This document shows positions 1 through 7,848 of a DNA stretch of 14,901 bases, piece by piece. Location: the NCBI GenBank assembly GCA_021827445.1, contig JAKAVW010000036.1, positions 1 through 14,901 of the forward strand. The letters run 5' to 3'. The translations under genes and the position numbers were made by a program. Positions within the stretch are counted from its first letter, which is position 1. The number at the start of each line of letters is the position of its first letter. The notes below the pieces were generated by a model, which was not told where the DNA came from, searched no databases, and saw only the letters and a program-made list of their open reading frames with translations. The DNA is from Pseudomonadota bacterium. Lineage in GTDB: Bacteria > Pseudomonadota > Gammaproteobacteria > Acidithiobacillales > Acidithiobacillaceae.

Positions 1-473
1 TCACCGACAAACAGCCAGGACCCGCGCGGGTTACCCGCACCGAATACGGCATGTTTGCGGGTTTCGCCGAGGGGGCAGGCCTGACAGGTGCTGACCATGT
101 TGTTGAGGTCACGCCAGTCCAGGGTGGCGATGCGTGTTATCCGTTGCGGATCCGCAGAAGGGGTGCTTGTCTGAGTGGCAAGCACTGGGGCTTGAAGGGC
201 TTCGGCCTTGAGCGGCGGAGCTGGGCTGCACACCGGAGTTGGTGCCACCTCTGCGGGTAGTAGGGCGGCAGTCGCTGACCCCACATCGCGCCGTGCAGAG
301 GGCCTCGAGGCAGAGGCAGGCTGCGCTTGCGCAGATACGGGCCGATTCGGCAAAATAGTCGGGGCTTCGACCATTGGTTGCGCTTGTACCATCTCTGGAG
401 GCGGGTCGCCGGGCACAGGCATGCCCAGGAGTTGCAGGAATTGGCGCTGTTCGTCGGTGAAGGTATCTGGCAT
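1..473 (-). CDS. Uracil-DNA glycosylase, family 4 (partial, 3' end outside window)
   Basis: This probably removes uracil from deaminated DNA as the first step of base excision repair in the cytoplasm. Only the first 157 residues are present. Residues 1-115 form a low-complexity Pro/Ala/Gln-rich leader starting MPDTFTDEQRQFLQLLGMPV. The catalytic domain then begins. It shows CQACPLGETRKHAVFGAGNP (C130, C133), the first two ligands of the family's 4Fe-4S cluster, and ends in WLFVGE at the window edge, the usual start of the active-site motif VGEAPG. The start is well fixed: an in-frame TAG lies four codons upstream of the ATG at 473 and no other start codon intervenes. I see no strong ribosome binding site. 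A long disordered leader is common in proteobacterial members, often annotated as phage SPO1 polymerase-related proteins. It is divergent from the gene at 649. Confidence 0.85.
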   Translation of the reverse strand, partial: MPDTFTDEQRQFLQLLGMPVPGDPPPEMVQAQPMVEAPTILPNRPVSAQAQPASASRPSARRDVGSATAALLPAEVAPTPVCSPAPPLKAEALQAPVLATQTSTPSADPQRITRIATLDWRDLNNMVSTCQACPLGETRKHAVFGAGNPRGSWLFVG

Positions 474-648
474 GGGTCTATGCTAAAGGTCCGGTCCGTC
501 TCTGGCAATCATTCTGTCACCGGGGAGGGGCTCATTCAAACGCTATTCTTTGATATAAAATTCAGTATCATAGCGGTACATATCTCACAGAGCGACTATC
601 ACCCGGTCGACCAGGTACGAAATCCATCACCCTACAGGGAGTGCAACC

Positions 649-999
649 ATGGAAACCAGCAATATCGTCGAAGTAGCCAGCAGGGACAATCGTAACATCG
701 CCGTGCTCACCCATGCGGGCGGCATTTTGTTCGGATTCATCCCGGCACTCATCGTCTACCTCCTCAAAAAAGACAGTGGCTCCGTCTGGCTGGTGCAGCA
801 GAGCAAAGAAGCGCTGAATTTCCAGATCACCATGCTGATTGCTTATGTGGTAGCCAGCATCCTGAGCGCCCTGCTGATCGGCATATTGATTTTTCCACTG
901 ATTTTCATGGTAAATTTGATATTCTGCATCCTGGCAGCTATCAAAGCCAGCAATGGGGAGAGCTATCGCTATCCCCTGACTCTGCGTTTGCTGAGTTGA
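649..999 (+). CDS. DUF4870-type small membrane protein
   Basis: A 116-residue membrane protein that matches the DUF4870 pattern as I know it. Residues 18-40 carry the LTHAGG start and FGFIPALIVYLLKKD. A conserved SKEALNFQIT segment follows at about residues 51-60, then a long hydrophobic hairpin at about 61-97 ending in AAIKASNGESYRYPLTLR. I predict three membrane segments with short soluble ends. The biochemical function of the family is unknown. The ATG at 649 is preceded by AGGGAG at 636-641, a good ribosome binding site with 7-base spacing. The 175-bp region before it is shared with the divergent glycosylase gene and holds an AT-rich stretch around 547-572. The next gene, uup, starts about 100 bases downstream in the same direction with no clear terminator between them. 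Confidence 0.8.
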   Translation: METSNIVEVASRDNRNIAVLTHAGGILFGFIPALIVYLLKKDSGSVWLVQQSKEALNFQITMLIAYVVASILSALLIGILIFPLIFMVNLIFCILAAIKASNGESYRYPLTLRLLS

Positions 1000-1096
1000 T
1001 GCACAGAACCTGAGGGCATTCGCCCGGCTTGCGCCGCCGCAACGCGCCCCGTACCCTACGCCCTTATCTTGCGTGATTAAGGATGGGGTCGGTTCA

Positions 1097-2962
1097 ATGT
1101 CTATTCTGCGGCTGGAAGCGGGGCAAGTGGAATGGGGTGGCCGGGCGCTGCTGGACCATGCCGAGCTGAATCTGGAGGCTGGTGAACGGATCGGTCTCAT
1201 CGGCCGCAACGGCGAGGGTAAGTCTACCCTGCTACAAGTGCTGGCGGGCCTCGGTGCCTTGGATGCGGGAAACCTGTGGGTGGCACCCGGCATACACCGC
1301 GCCTACCTGGCGCAGGAGCCGGAGCTGGCCGGAGAACATGACCTGCTCACCGCCATCAAATCCGGGCACCCCACCTGGCGACACTTGCAGAACGCCGATG
1401 CGGACGACGCCCATGCCCATGCCCTCGCCGACCATCACGAGGCCTGGCAGATCGACTATAAAGCCGAAGCCCTGCGCGATAGCCTGGGGCTGCCCGCTGA
1501 GGGCGTGGTCAGTGCCCTTTCCGGCGGACAGCGCAAACGGGTGGCCATTGCCGCCACCCTGGTCGCCGAGCCGGACCTGCTTTTTCTCGACGAACCCACC
1601 AACCATCTCGACCTGCCCGCGATTCTGGCGCTGGAGCAATCCCTGCTGCGCCATCGCGGCACGCTGGTCTTCATCACCCACGACCGGCGTTTTCTCGACC
1701 GCCTGGCGACCCGCATCATCGAACTGGATCGCGGGATACTGCGTAGTTTTCCCGGCACTTTTACCGATTATCAAAGCCGCAAGGCCGAAGTTCTCGCCGC
1801 CGAAGCCGCCGCCGACAGCCGCCTGGAAGGGCAACTGGCAGAAGAAGAGGCCTGGCTGCGCCAGGGCGTCAAAGCCCGCGCCAAGCGCAACCAGGGCCGC
1901 CTGCGGCGTCTGGAGGGCCTGCGTGAGGAGCGCGCCAGCCGTCGCCAGCAGCAGGGGCAGGCCACCCTGCAAATCAGCACGGCAGACCGTTCTGGTGTAC
2001 TCATTGCCGAACTGGATCATGTTTCTTTTGCCTATAAGGGGCGTCCAGTCATTCGCGATTTTTCCACACGCATTGAACGCGGCGACCGGGTTGGCATCAT
2101 CGGCCCCAATGGGGCGGGCAAGACGACGCTGCTGCGCCTGATCCTCGGTGAACTGGAGCCACAAGAGGGTACCATCCGCCGCGGCACCAAACAGGAGGTC
2201 GCCTACTTCGACCAGATGCGCGCCACCCTCGACCCCGAGAGCCGGGTGCTAGACGCCATCGCCGATGGCAATGATTTCATCGAAATCAATGGCGAACGCC
2301 GTCATGTACTGAGTTATCTGCAAGACTTCCTTTTTCCACCCGGCCGCGCGCGGGGGCTGATAAAAGCGCTTTCCGGCGGCGAGCGCGCACGTCTGCTGCT
2401 CGCCCGCCTGTTTGCCCGCCCTGCTAACATCCTGGTACTGGATGAGCCCACCAACGACCTGGATCTGGAAACCCTGGAGATTTTGGAAGAGCGTTTACAG
2501 AGTTACGCTGGCACACTCTTTCTGATCTCCCATGACCGGGACTTTCTCGATAACGTGGTCACCCAGGTGATCGCCTTCGGGGAGGACGGGCAGATCAGTC
2601 AGAATGCGGGCGGCTACGAGGACTGGCTGCGCTGGCAGACGGAGTCCCGGCGCCCGGAAAAGTCTACGGAGAGTAGCGGCGGTAAGGGTTCGGGCAAACG
2701 CGATGGCGGCAGGGGCAAAAAATCCGCCATGAGCTACAAGGAAACCCAGGAACTCGCCATGCTGCCCGCGCAGATTGAGGCGCTGGAGAAAGAACAGGGT
2801 GAAATCGCCGCCGTGTTGGCCCTGCCGGAAACCTACCAGAACCCGGAACGGCTGCGCGAGGTGCAAGCCCGCGCTGATGCCGTCAGCACCTCCCTGACGA
2901 AAGCCTATGGGCGCTGGGAGTCGCTGGAAGAAAAGGCAGCCGCCTTGGCCGCAGACTCCTAG
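1097..2962 (+). CDS. uup: ABC-F family ATPase Uup
   Basis: A 621-residue cytoplasmic protein with two ATP-binding cassettes and no membrane segments, so it is an ABC-F protein and not a transporter. The first cassette has Walker A GRNGEGKST (36-44), signature LSGGQ (141-145) and Walker B LLFLDEP (161-167). The second has GPNGAGKTT (336-344), LSGGE (425-429) and ILVLDEP (445-451). The charged helical linker between them (about 225-290) is the ABC-F interdomain arm that contacts the ribosome. A Gly/Lys/Ser-rich hinge (520-545) leads to a C-terminal coiled coil (545-621), the DNA-binding tail that marks Uup. Uup is linked to replication and transposon excision and to ribosome function. I chose the ATG at 1097 (MSILRLEAG) over an in-frame GTG at 1073 because it matches the family start and has a GGATGGGG stretch upstream. 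The stop overlaps that of the convergent gene. Confidence 0.93.
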   Translation: MSILRLEAGQVEWGGRALLDHAELNLEAGERIGLIGRNGEGKSTLLQVLAGLGALDAGNLWVAPGIHRAYLAQEPELAGEHDLLTAIKSGHPTWRHLQNADADDAHAHALADHHEAWQIDYKAEALRDSLGLPAEGVVSALSGGQRKRVAIAATLVAEPDLLFLDEPTNHLDLPAILALEQSLLRHRGTLVFITHDRRFLDRLATRIIELDRGILRSFPGTFTDYQSRKAEVLAAEAAADSRLEGQLAEEEAWLRQGVKARAKRNQGRLRRLEGLREERASRRQQQGQATLQISTADRSGVLIAELDHVSFAYKGRPVIRDFSTRIERGDRVGIIGPNGAGKTTLLRLILGELEPQEGTIRRGTKQEVAYFDQMRATLDPESRVLDAIADGNDFIEINGERRHVLSYLQDFLFPPGRARGLIKALSGGERARLLLARLFARPANILVLDEPTNDLDLETLEILEERLQSYAGTLFLISHDRDFLDNVVTQVIAFGEDGQISQNAGGYEDWLRWQTESRRPEKSTESSGGKGSGKRDGGRGKKSAMSYKETQELAMLPAQIEALEKEQGEIAAVLALPETYQNPERLREVQARADAVSTSLTKAYGRWESLEEKAAALAADS

Positions 2963-3282
2963 GAAGAAGACTTCGGTGCGCGCCGCGCCTTGTCGCGCAG
3001 CAAAAAATGCAGCATCACGCCGTCAATAATGGCCGGAACCAGGGCGGTGATCAAGCCCACGGCCATACTCATCCAGGGTCCGGGCGGTACCCGCGGGTCA
3101 GGGATAAAACCCTGCCATTGCCAGGCTATCGCGGTCAGGTCATAAGCGATGATCAGCCCCGGAATCAGCAACAGACCATCCACCGCCAGCAGCACCAGCA
3201 CCGCCAGCAGCACCAGCAGCACCAGACCTGCGCCTTTGATCAATTCACGCAGCCACTGCAGCCAGTCGCGCGGCTCAGCCAC
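2959..3282 (-). CDS. Small membrane protein of unknown function, last gene of the envelope operon
   Basis: A 107-residue hydrophobic protein that I do not recognise. The N-terminus (MAEPRDWLQWLRELIKGAG) is amphipathic. A very long hydrophobic run follows at residues 18-54, made partly of a duplicated LVLLAV block, then a Trp/Pro-rich loop (55-69) and a second hydrophobic segment (70-95). The tail is basic and ends KSSS. Two or three membrane helices are likely. It starts with GTG at 3282, eight bases inside the upstream gene, which suggests translational coupling. The ribosome binding site is weak. The stop forms a shared CTAG with the stop of uup on the other strand. Operon position suggests an envelope role, but nothing in the sequence proves it. 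Confidence 0.7.
   Translation of the reverse strand: MAEPRDWLQWLRELIKGAGLVLLVLLAVLVLLAVDGLLLIPGLIIAYDLTAIAWQWQGFIPDPRVPPGPWMSMAVGLITALVPAIIDGVMLHFLLRDKARRAPKSSS
3181..3225. repeat. 18-bp in-frame tandem repeat, 2.5 copies
   Basis: The unit CACCGCCAGCAGCACCAG occurs at 3181-3198 and again at 3199-3216, followed by the half unit CAGCACCAG to 3225. On the coding (minus) strand each unit reads LVLLAV, so the repeat lengthens the first membrane helix of the 107-residue protein by six residues per copy without breaking the frame. This is probably a replication-slippage product. Confidence 0.85.
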
Positions 3283-3586
3283 GGTATACCCACAACAGAA
3301 TATCTTTGCGCGGCAGGGTCACCGAAGCACCATTTTTGAAGCCCAGGATAGCACTAGGCCAGAAAGCCGTGGCCGCAGAGCGCGGACTCACCCGATAGGC
3401 ACCCGGCCAGTCAGGAGCGGCCGCTGCCTGATGCCCACCGACAATGATGGCGCGCGCCCCCGCTGCATCCACATAGATGTGCGCCACCGGGATGCGGGCA
3501 AAGGCTGCCGCCGCCAGCACCCCCAGCAGGATCACCGCGATACCTGCCGTAAGCACCCCCGCGACCCATTTATCCAGTCTGCTCAA
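3275..3586 (-). CDS. Conserved-looking single-pass membrane protein, unknown function
   Basis: A 103-residue protein that I cannot assign. It has a short cytoplasmic start (MSRLDKW), one membrane anchor or uncleaved signal at about residues 8-32 (VAGVLTAGIAVILLGVLAAAAF), and a likely periplasmic domain with IYVDAAGARAIIVGG and a Trp/Arg-containing C-terminus (LPRKDILLWVYRG). The start is TTG at 3586, overlapping the PBP stop in TTGA. The GGAGG upstream with 6-base spacing is the best ribosome binding site in this operon and supports the unusual start. The gene is coupled on both sides (4-base overlap upstream, 8-base overlap downstream). Its place right after a class B PBP suggests a partner in cell-wall or polysaccharide assembly; this is inference from position only. 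Confidence 0.72.
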   Translation of the reverse strand: MSRLDKWVAGVLTAGIAVILLGVLAAAAFARIPVAHIYVDAAGARAIIVGGHQAAAAPDWPGAYRVSPRSAATAFWPSAILGFKNGASVTLPRKDILLWVYRG

Positions 3587-5397
3587 TTGCCACCTCCCTC
3601 CGCCCAGATTTCTGCCTGAGTGGTCGTAATAGGATCATTCTTAGAGACACAGACCTTGCCTCCGCACCAGCGTGGTGCAATATTCAGATCTTCGAGGGCA
3701 TGGCGCATGGTTACCCGAAACACCGGCGCTGACTCGACTCCGCCGAAATTCCAGTAGCGGGTACTTCCGCGCATGGTCACCGCCATCACCAGCTTCGGCG
3801 CAAATCCCGGCGCAAAGCCGACAAAAGTGGCATTGGTCTTGTTCTTCAAAAAACCATCCTTGCCGTTGGCCATATTCGCAGTTCCCGTTTTACCAGCCAC
3901 CGCGTAGCCGGGAATGGCGGCAAGGATACCAGTGCCATTGGCCGCACAAACCCCTTCCAGCCAGTGCCGCAGGTGGGCGGCGATGCCTGCAGACATGATC
4001 CGCACGCGCTGCACCGGCTGCCCGGAGATCAAGGTCGGGGTGACATGATAGCCTCCATTGGCGATGGCCGCATAACCCTCCGCCAATTGCAGAGTCGTCA
4101 CGGACACCCCGTAGCCCAGCGCAATCGTGGCATGGCGCGCCTTATCCCAGGTCTGAGGCCGAGGAAGCACACCACCCGTAGCGCCCGCAAAGCCGAGATT
4201 CGGATCCTGACCGTAACCTGCCGCCAGATACATATCATAAATAGCCTGTGCGGGCGTCCGCAAAGCAATTTTAGCCGCACCAATATCGCTGGAGTACTTG
4301 AGAATATGCGCCACGTTCAATTCATGATGTACCACATCGTCGCGGATACAGAAACCGCCCACGGGCAGGCAGTGGGAGACATTGAAGCTCTGGTCCGGCT
4401 GGATGCTGCCCGTTTTAAGTGCCGCAGCCACCATAAACGGCTTCATGACTGAACCGGGCTCAAAGGCTTGATGTACGGCATTATTCACATAATCAGACGG
4501 GTCGCCGCAACCGTCGCGCGCGTTGGGATTACAGGAGGGTACGCTCGCCATGGCGAGAATCTGCCCGGTTTGCGCATCCATTACCACCGCCGAGCCATCT
4601 GTGGCGCCGAAGTGCTTTTGCGCTGCCAGCAACGTCATGTAGGCCCAATACTGAATCTGCGGATTGATGGTCAAATGCAGGTCGTGGCCGGGCGCTGGCG
4701 TCTGCCGCGCACCCACAACATGAAGCACTTCGCCCTGCCCGTCCACCAGCACCGTTTCACTGCCCGCCTTACCCGACAACCATTGGTTGTAACCCCTCTC
4801 CAGCCCGGCGGCGCCCTGATGATCCAGATGCACGAGGCCCAGCAGCGGTGTGGTTACCGCGCCAAGAGGATAATAGGTGCGGCTGGTTTTTTGCACATAG
4901 ATACCGGGCACATGCAGTGCGTCCAGAGATTTACCCAACTGCGGCTGCACCTGACGCAGGATATAGGCGAAACCTGACCCACCCGACCGCACCCGCGCCG
5001 CCAGAGTCTCTGGGCTGAGGTCCAGAGACTGCGCCACCTCGTTCCAGTCATTGCGGTGGGCATTGAAGAGACGCGGATCGGTCCAGATGGTCACCGCTGG
5101 CACATTTACCGCCAGTGCATCGCCGCTGCTCCCATAAATCACGCCCCGATCGGCGGGCAAAGGCCGCGTCTGCAAATAACGCATGCGCCCCTGGGCACGC
5201 AAATGATGGGTCCGCCACCATTGCAATTCTGTATCTCGCGCCAACACCACCACCAGCCCCAGCAGAATGACGACAAGGAGCAATATCGCCCGCCAGCGCG
5301 GCAAAATGCGTTGCAAGCTTAGTCGTTCCGGTGGCATGCGCAGTTTCTCAGCACTTTTCTTGGGTCTGCTGCGTTCAGTGTGGCGCCCCCATCCCAT
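3583..5397 (-). CDS. Class B penicillin-binding protein, FtsI/PBP3-like transpeptidase
   Basis: A roughly 604-residue peptidoglycan DD-transpeptidase anchored in the inner membrane with its catalytic part in the periplasm. It has a basic cytoplasmic N-terminus, one membrane helix (about residues 38-53, ILLLVVILLGLVVVLA), a pedestal domain with RGVIYGSSGDALAV, then the transpeptidase domain. EPGSVMKPF holds the nucleophile Ser316 and Lys319, and AGKTGTAN holds KTG at 503-505. The middle motif reads KYSSDIGAAKIAL, so the usual SxN is SSD. GYGVSVTTLQLAEGYAAIANGG is FtsI-like. It is not in a dcw cluster, so it is probably a second, specialised PBP. I chose the ATG at 5397, which overlaps the upstream gene by 23 bases; an ATG at 5337 is a fair alternative, and neither has a strong ribosome binding site. 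Confidence 0.87.
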   Translation of the reverse strand: MGWGRHTERSRPKKSAEKLRMPPERLSLQRILPRWRAILLLVVILLGLVVVLARDTELQWWRTHHLRAQGRMRYLQTRPLPADRGVIYGSSGDALAVNVPAVTIWTDPRLFNAHRNDWNEVAQSLDLSPETLAARVRSGGSGFAYILRQVQPQLGKSLDALHVPGIYVQKTSRTYYPLGAVTTPLLGLVHLDHQGAAGLERGYNQWLSGKAGSETVLVDGQGEVLHVVGARQTPAPGHDLHLTINPQIQYWAYMTLLAAQKHFGATDGSAVVMDAQTGQILAMASVPSCNPNARDGCGDPSDYVNNAVHQAFEPGSVMKPFMVAAALKTGSIQPDQSFNVSHCLPVGGFCIRDDVVHHELNVAHILKYSSDIGAAKIALRTPAQAIYDMYLAAGYGQDPNLGFAGATGGVLPRPQTWDKARHATIALGYGVSVTTLQLAEGYAAIANGGYHVTPTLISGQPVQRVRIMSAGIAAHLRHWLEGVCAANGTGILAAIPGYAVAGKTGTANMANGKDGFLKNKTNATFVGFAPGFAPKLVMAVTMRGSTRYWNFGGVESAPVFRVTMRHALEDLNIAPRWCGGKVCVSKNDPITTTQAEIWAEGGGN

Positions 5398-7435
5398 GCT
5401 CGGGCTGACGATGAATCGCTTGCAGCCAGGAAACAGCCGGGGCGTAACCCGGATTAGCTCGCAGCAACTGCAACAAAGTGATCTCTGCCGCATGCTGTTC
5501 GCCTGCTCGCCATTGGGTCAGGGCGATCTCCATCTGCAGATCACTGCGCGGGTAGGGGAAAAGCGGCCGCTGCAACCCCGCCCTTAAAAAGGCCACCCCC
5601 TCTTTGATTTGACCCTGATCCACATAAGCCAATTGGGCGATTTTATTGCGCAGGCCAACACTTTCGGGATTGATGGCCAACCCCTTACGCCAAGCCAGCA
5701 AAGCCTGCTGATCCCCGTGTTTTCTATCGAAACCGAGCAGGGCACCCTGCTCCAGATAGAGCGTTCCGATGGAATTCCATACCCCCGACTGCTGCGGAAT
5801 CCCCACCAGACTCTGGTGGTATTGACCGAGCGCCGCCATCACCAGGGAACGGCGGTGTGCGGCATCCGGCGGCGTCTCACTGTTCGCGAGAGTCAGATAA
5901 GTATTGGCCAGATACACATGGGGTTGTGTCGCCAGAGGGCGCACCAGGGTCAGCACATCCGCCGCTTTGAGCAAAAATAAGGCCCGCTGGTTCGGATTCG
6001 TGATCACCCGATTGAGCCAGCCATTGTCGCTCAGCAGGGCAAAAGTCGCACCATCGGCGACCAAATTCCAGGAAGCTACCACTATAGCCAACACCAGGAG
6101 CGACTGCGCAATGAATCCATGGTCAATGCCGATTCGTGGCAACAAGGGCGCAGTCTCACCCTGAACACCGTAGATACGCCATGCGCGCGCCAGAAAAAGT
6201 CCCGCCAGCAGGCTAAGGGGGAAATTATAAAAAATAAAGTTCCCTAACGCATGACCGGTAATAGCAAAAACCCCCAACACCAGGCCCAAAGCCGATAAGC
6301 GACGTTCATCCGTCACCTGCAGGATCTTGCCCGCGTGGTACAACAGGCGGTACAACGCATACATAAGGATCGCCGCAAAACCCAGGAGAAAACCCAGATT
6401 GATAAGTCCACCTTCGGCCAGGTACTCCAGATAGTCATTGTGGGCGTAAGTACCGGCCGAGGCGAGTTCGTCGGGTAGGCGATATGCGGGATAATTCAGA
6501 AAATAGGACCCAATCCCTGTGCCCAACCAGGGATGGCTGAGGAACATGTGCCAAGTGGCCACCCACATCAGTCCTCTAGATATCGTATTGATATTACTGT
6601 AGATATATCCTGGAGCAAGATGCCCGATCAGATTAAAGCCATGGGCATAATCCATCAGCAGTAGAGCAATGAAGGCGATACCGAAAATCAGCACAAAGCG
6701 CGAACGCGCTGCGGGCTGTCGCCACAGACCCCAGATGGCAAAAGGCATGGTACAAGCCCAGGCCAGAAGTCCGCCGCGGCTATTGGTAGAGAAGAAGGCA
6801 AGGAGCAGCAGCGTCAGCGTCAGCAGATAAAACAAAGCTACCGGGTCGGCACCACCACTCAAAAAGCGGGTGCGGCGGTGACCATCCTGTACAAAATAGA
6901 CGGCAAGGGTCGGGAAAAACAGCAGATTCAGCCAGGCGGCGAAACTGTTGGTATCCAACAGTGGGCCGTAAGGCCGCAGATTGACCAGAATAATGCCTTG
7001 TCCCATCCACTGGTAATACTGCCAGAGGGCCATGCCGCTTAGTATCCAGGCACTGGCTAGTGCGCCCCGCCACAGCCAAAGCCAGAACTGTTCCGCAATG
7101 GGCTCTGGAATCATCACACTGATGAGAAATACCAACGGCAGGGAACCCAGCACCCAAAAATAGAACCAACTACTATAGGGCGACCCGCTCCAGAACAGGG
7201 TCAGACCAAACCACACTAGCCAGAGCAACATAAAAATCGGCAGGAAGCCGCGGGGCCAGGGCAGTCCCTCACGCAAACGTGGCCACCAGACCAAGGCACC
7301 CCAGATCATCAGAACGATACTGGCAATGGCCAGCAGCGGAATCAACTGCCCGTTGTAATACCAGGAAAGTCCATAAGCAATGAGAGCAAAGGTGGCGTAG
7401 AGCCCGGCCCGGAAAGAGGGTACGGTAGGATTCAC
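5375..7435 (-). CDS. O-antigen ligase/polymerase-like membrane protein with C-terminal repeat domain
   Basis: A 686-residue inner-membrane protein with about ten to twelve hydrophobic segments in the first 430 residues, and a soluble tail. The region FSTNSRGGLLAW, followed by the large periplasmic loop with GTGIGSYFLNYPAYR and YAHNDYLEYLAEGGLINLG (about residues 305-350), is the signature of the Wzy/WaaL O-antigen ligase family. These enzymes transfer or polymerise lipid-linked glycans at the periplasmic face, and some relatives glycosylate proteins (PglL type). The C-terminal 150 residues are helical and TPR-like (GVWNSIGTLYLEQGALLGF, LAWRKGLAINPESVGL). I chose the GTG at 7435 because GGAG lies 7 bases upstream and GTGA overlaps the previous stop; a TTG at 7462 would add nine residues. 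The substrate cannot be read from sequence. Confidence 0.83.
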   Translation of the reverse strand: MNPTVPSFRAGLYATFALIAYGLSWYYNGQLIPLLAIASIVLMIWGALVWWPRLREGLPWPRGFLPIFMLLWLVWFGLTLFWSGSPYSSWFYFWVLGSLPLVFLISVMIPEPIAEQFWLWLWRGALASAWILSGMALWQYYQWMGQGIILVNLRPYGPLLDTNSFAAWLNLLFFPTLAVYFVQDGHRRTRFLSGGADPVALFYLLTLTLLLLAFFSTNSRGGLLAWACTMPFAIWGLWRQPAARSRFVLIFGIAFIALLLMDYAHGFNLIGHLAPGYIYSNINTISRGLMWVATWHMFLSHPWLGTGIGSYFLNYPAYRLPDELASAGTYAHNDYLEYLAEGGLINLGFLLGFAAILMYALYRLLYHAGKILQVTDERRLSALGLVLGVFAITGHALGNFIFYNFPLSLLAGLFLARAWRIYGVQGETAPLLPRIGIDHGFIAQSLLVLAIVVASWNLVADGATFALLSDNGWLNRVITNPNQRALFLLKAADVLTLVRPLATQPHVYLANTYLTLANSETPPDAAHRRSLVMAALGQYHQSLVGIPQQSGVWNSIGTLYLEQGALLGFDRKHGDQQALLAWRKGLAINPESVGLRNKIAQLAYVDQGQIKEGVAFLRAGLQRPLFPYPRSDLQMEIALTQWRAGEQHAAEITLLQLLRANPGYAPAVSWLQAIHRQPEHGMGAPH

Positions 7436-7632
7436 TGGTCGTCTCCGGCATGTTGTGGACAACGGTAATCGCCATCACCCCGGCAGACCGCCGCACGAAT
7501 GGAAAGATGCCGGTTGCAACGCGTGCAACACACCAAACGATCCATAGCAGAAACTTTCGGATGGCGGCATTTCTGGCGCCAGCCATAAAACAGGATCACA
7601 GCAAACGCTGCGAGAATAAGCCACTTCAGCAT
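7432..7632 (-). CDS. PP0621-like small membrane-anchored Cys-rich protein
   Basis: A 66-residue protein: a hydrophobic N-terminal anchor (MLKWLILAAFAVILFYGW, residues 1-18), a short basic linker, then a compact motif with C36-x2-C39 and C58-x2-H61 (CTRCNRHLSIRAAV, then YRCPQHA). This matches the PP0621 family, small proteins with a putative zinc-binding knuckle and no established function. It is the first gene of the minus-strand operon; its TGA overlaps the GTG of the next gene by 4 bases. The start is uncertain: an in-frame GTG at 7644 would add four residues (MCLP), and neither start has a clear ribosome binding site. No strong promoter is visible in the roughly 85 bases between it and the tRNA terminator upstream. 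Confidence 0.65.
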   Translation of the reverse strand: MLKWLILAAFAVILFYGWRQKCRHPKVSAMDRLVCCTRCNRHLSIRAAVCRGDGDYRCPQHAGDDQ

Positions 7633-7728
7633 CGGCAAACACACCCGCGTGATGCCAAGGCGCCCCTATTTCCTAATACAGGCGCATCGACCAGGAAAGC
7701 TAAAAAGACCATCACCAAACGACTATGA

Positions 7729-7754
7729 AAAAGGCCCGACGATGCGGGCCTTTT
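7729..7754 (-). terminator. Rho-independent terminator after tRNA-Pro
   Basis: A perfect 10-bp stem: AAAAGGCCCG at 7729-7738 pairs with CGGGCCTTTT at 7745-7754 around a 6-base loop. On the minus strand it ends in a run of T, starting 6 bases after the tRNA CCA end. It should end the ispB/tRNA transcript and separate it from the envelope operon. The A/T arms on both sides could let it work in both directions. Confidence 0.88.
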
Positions 7755-7760
7755 CTCAAT

Positions 7761-7837
<77 letters not shown>

Positions 7838-7848
7838 ATAACATACCT

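Noticed and set aside
568..1293. 241-codon minus-strand frame covering DUF4870 and the start of uup
   Set aside because: It is antisense to two supported genes, with a composition typical of shadow frames.
1232..2164. 310-codon minus-strand frame and 319-codon plus-strand alternate frame inside uup
   Set aside because: Both are shadow frames; the Uup frame carries all ABC-F motifs.
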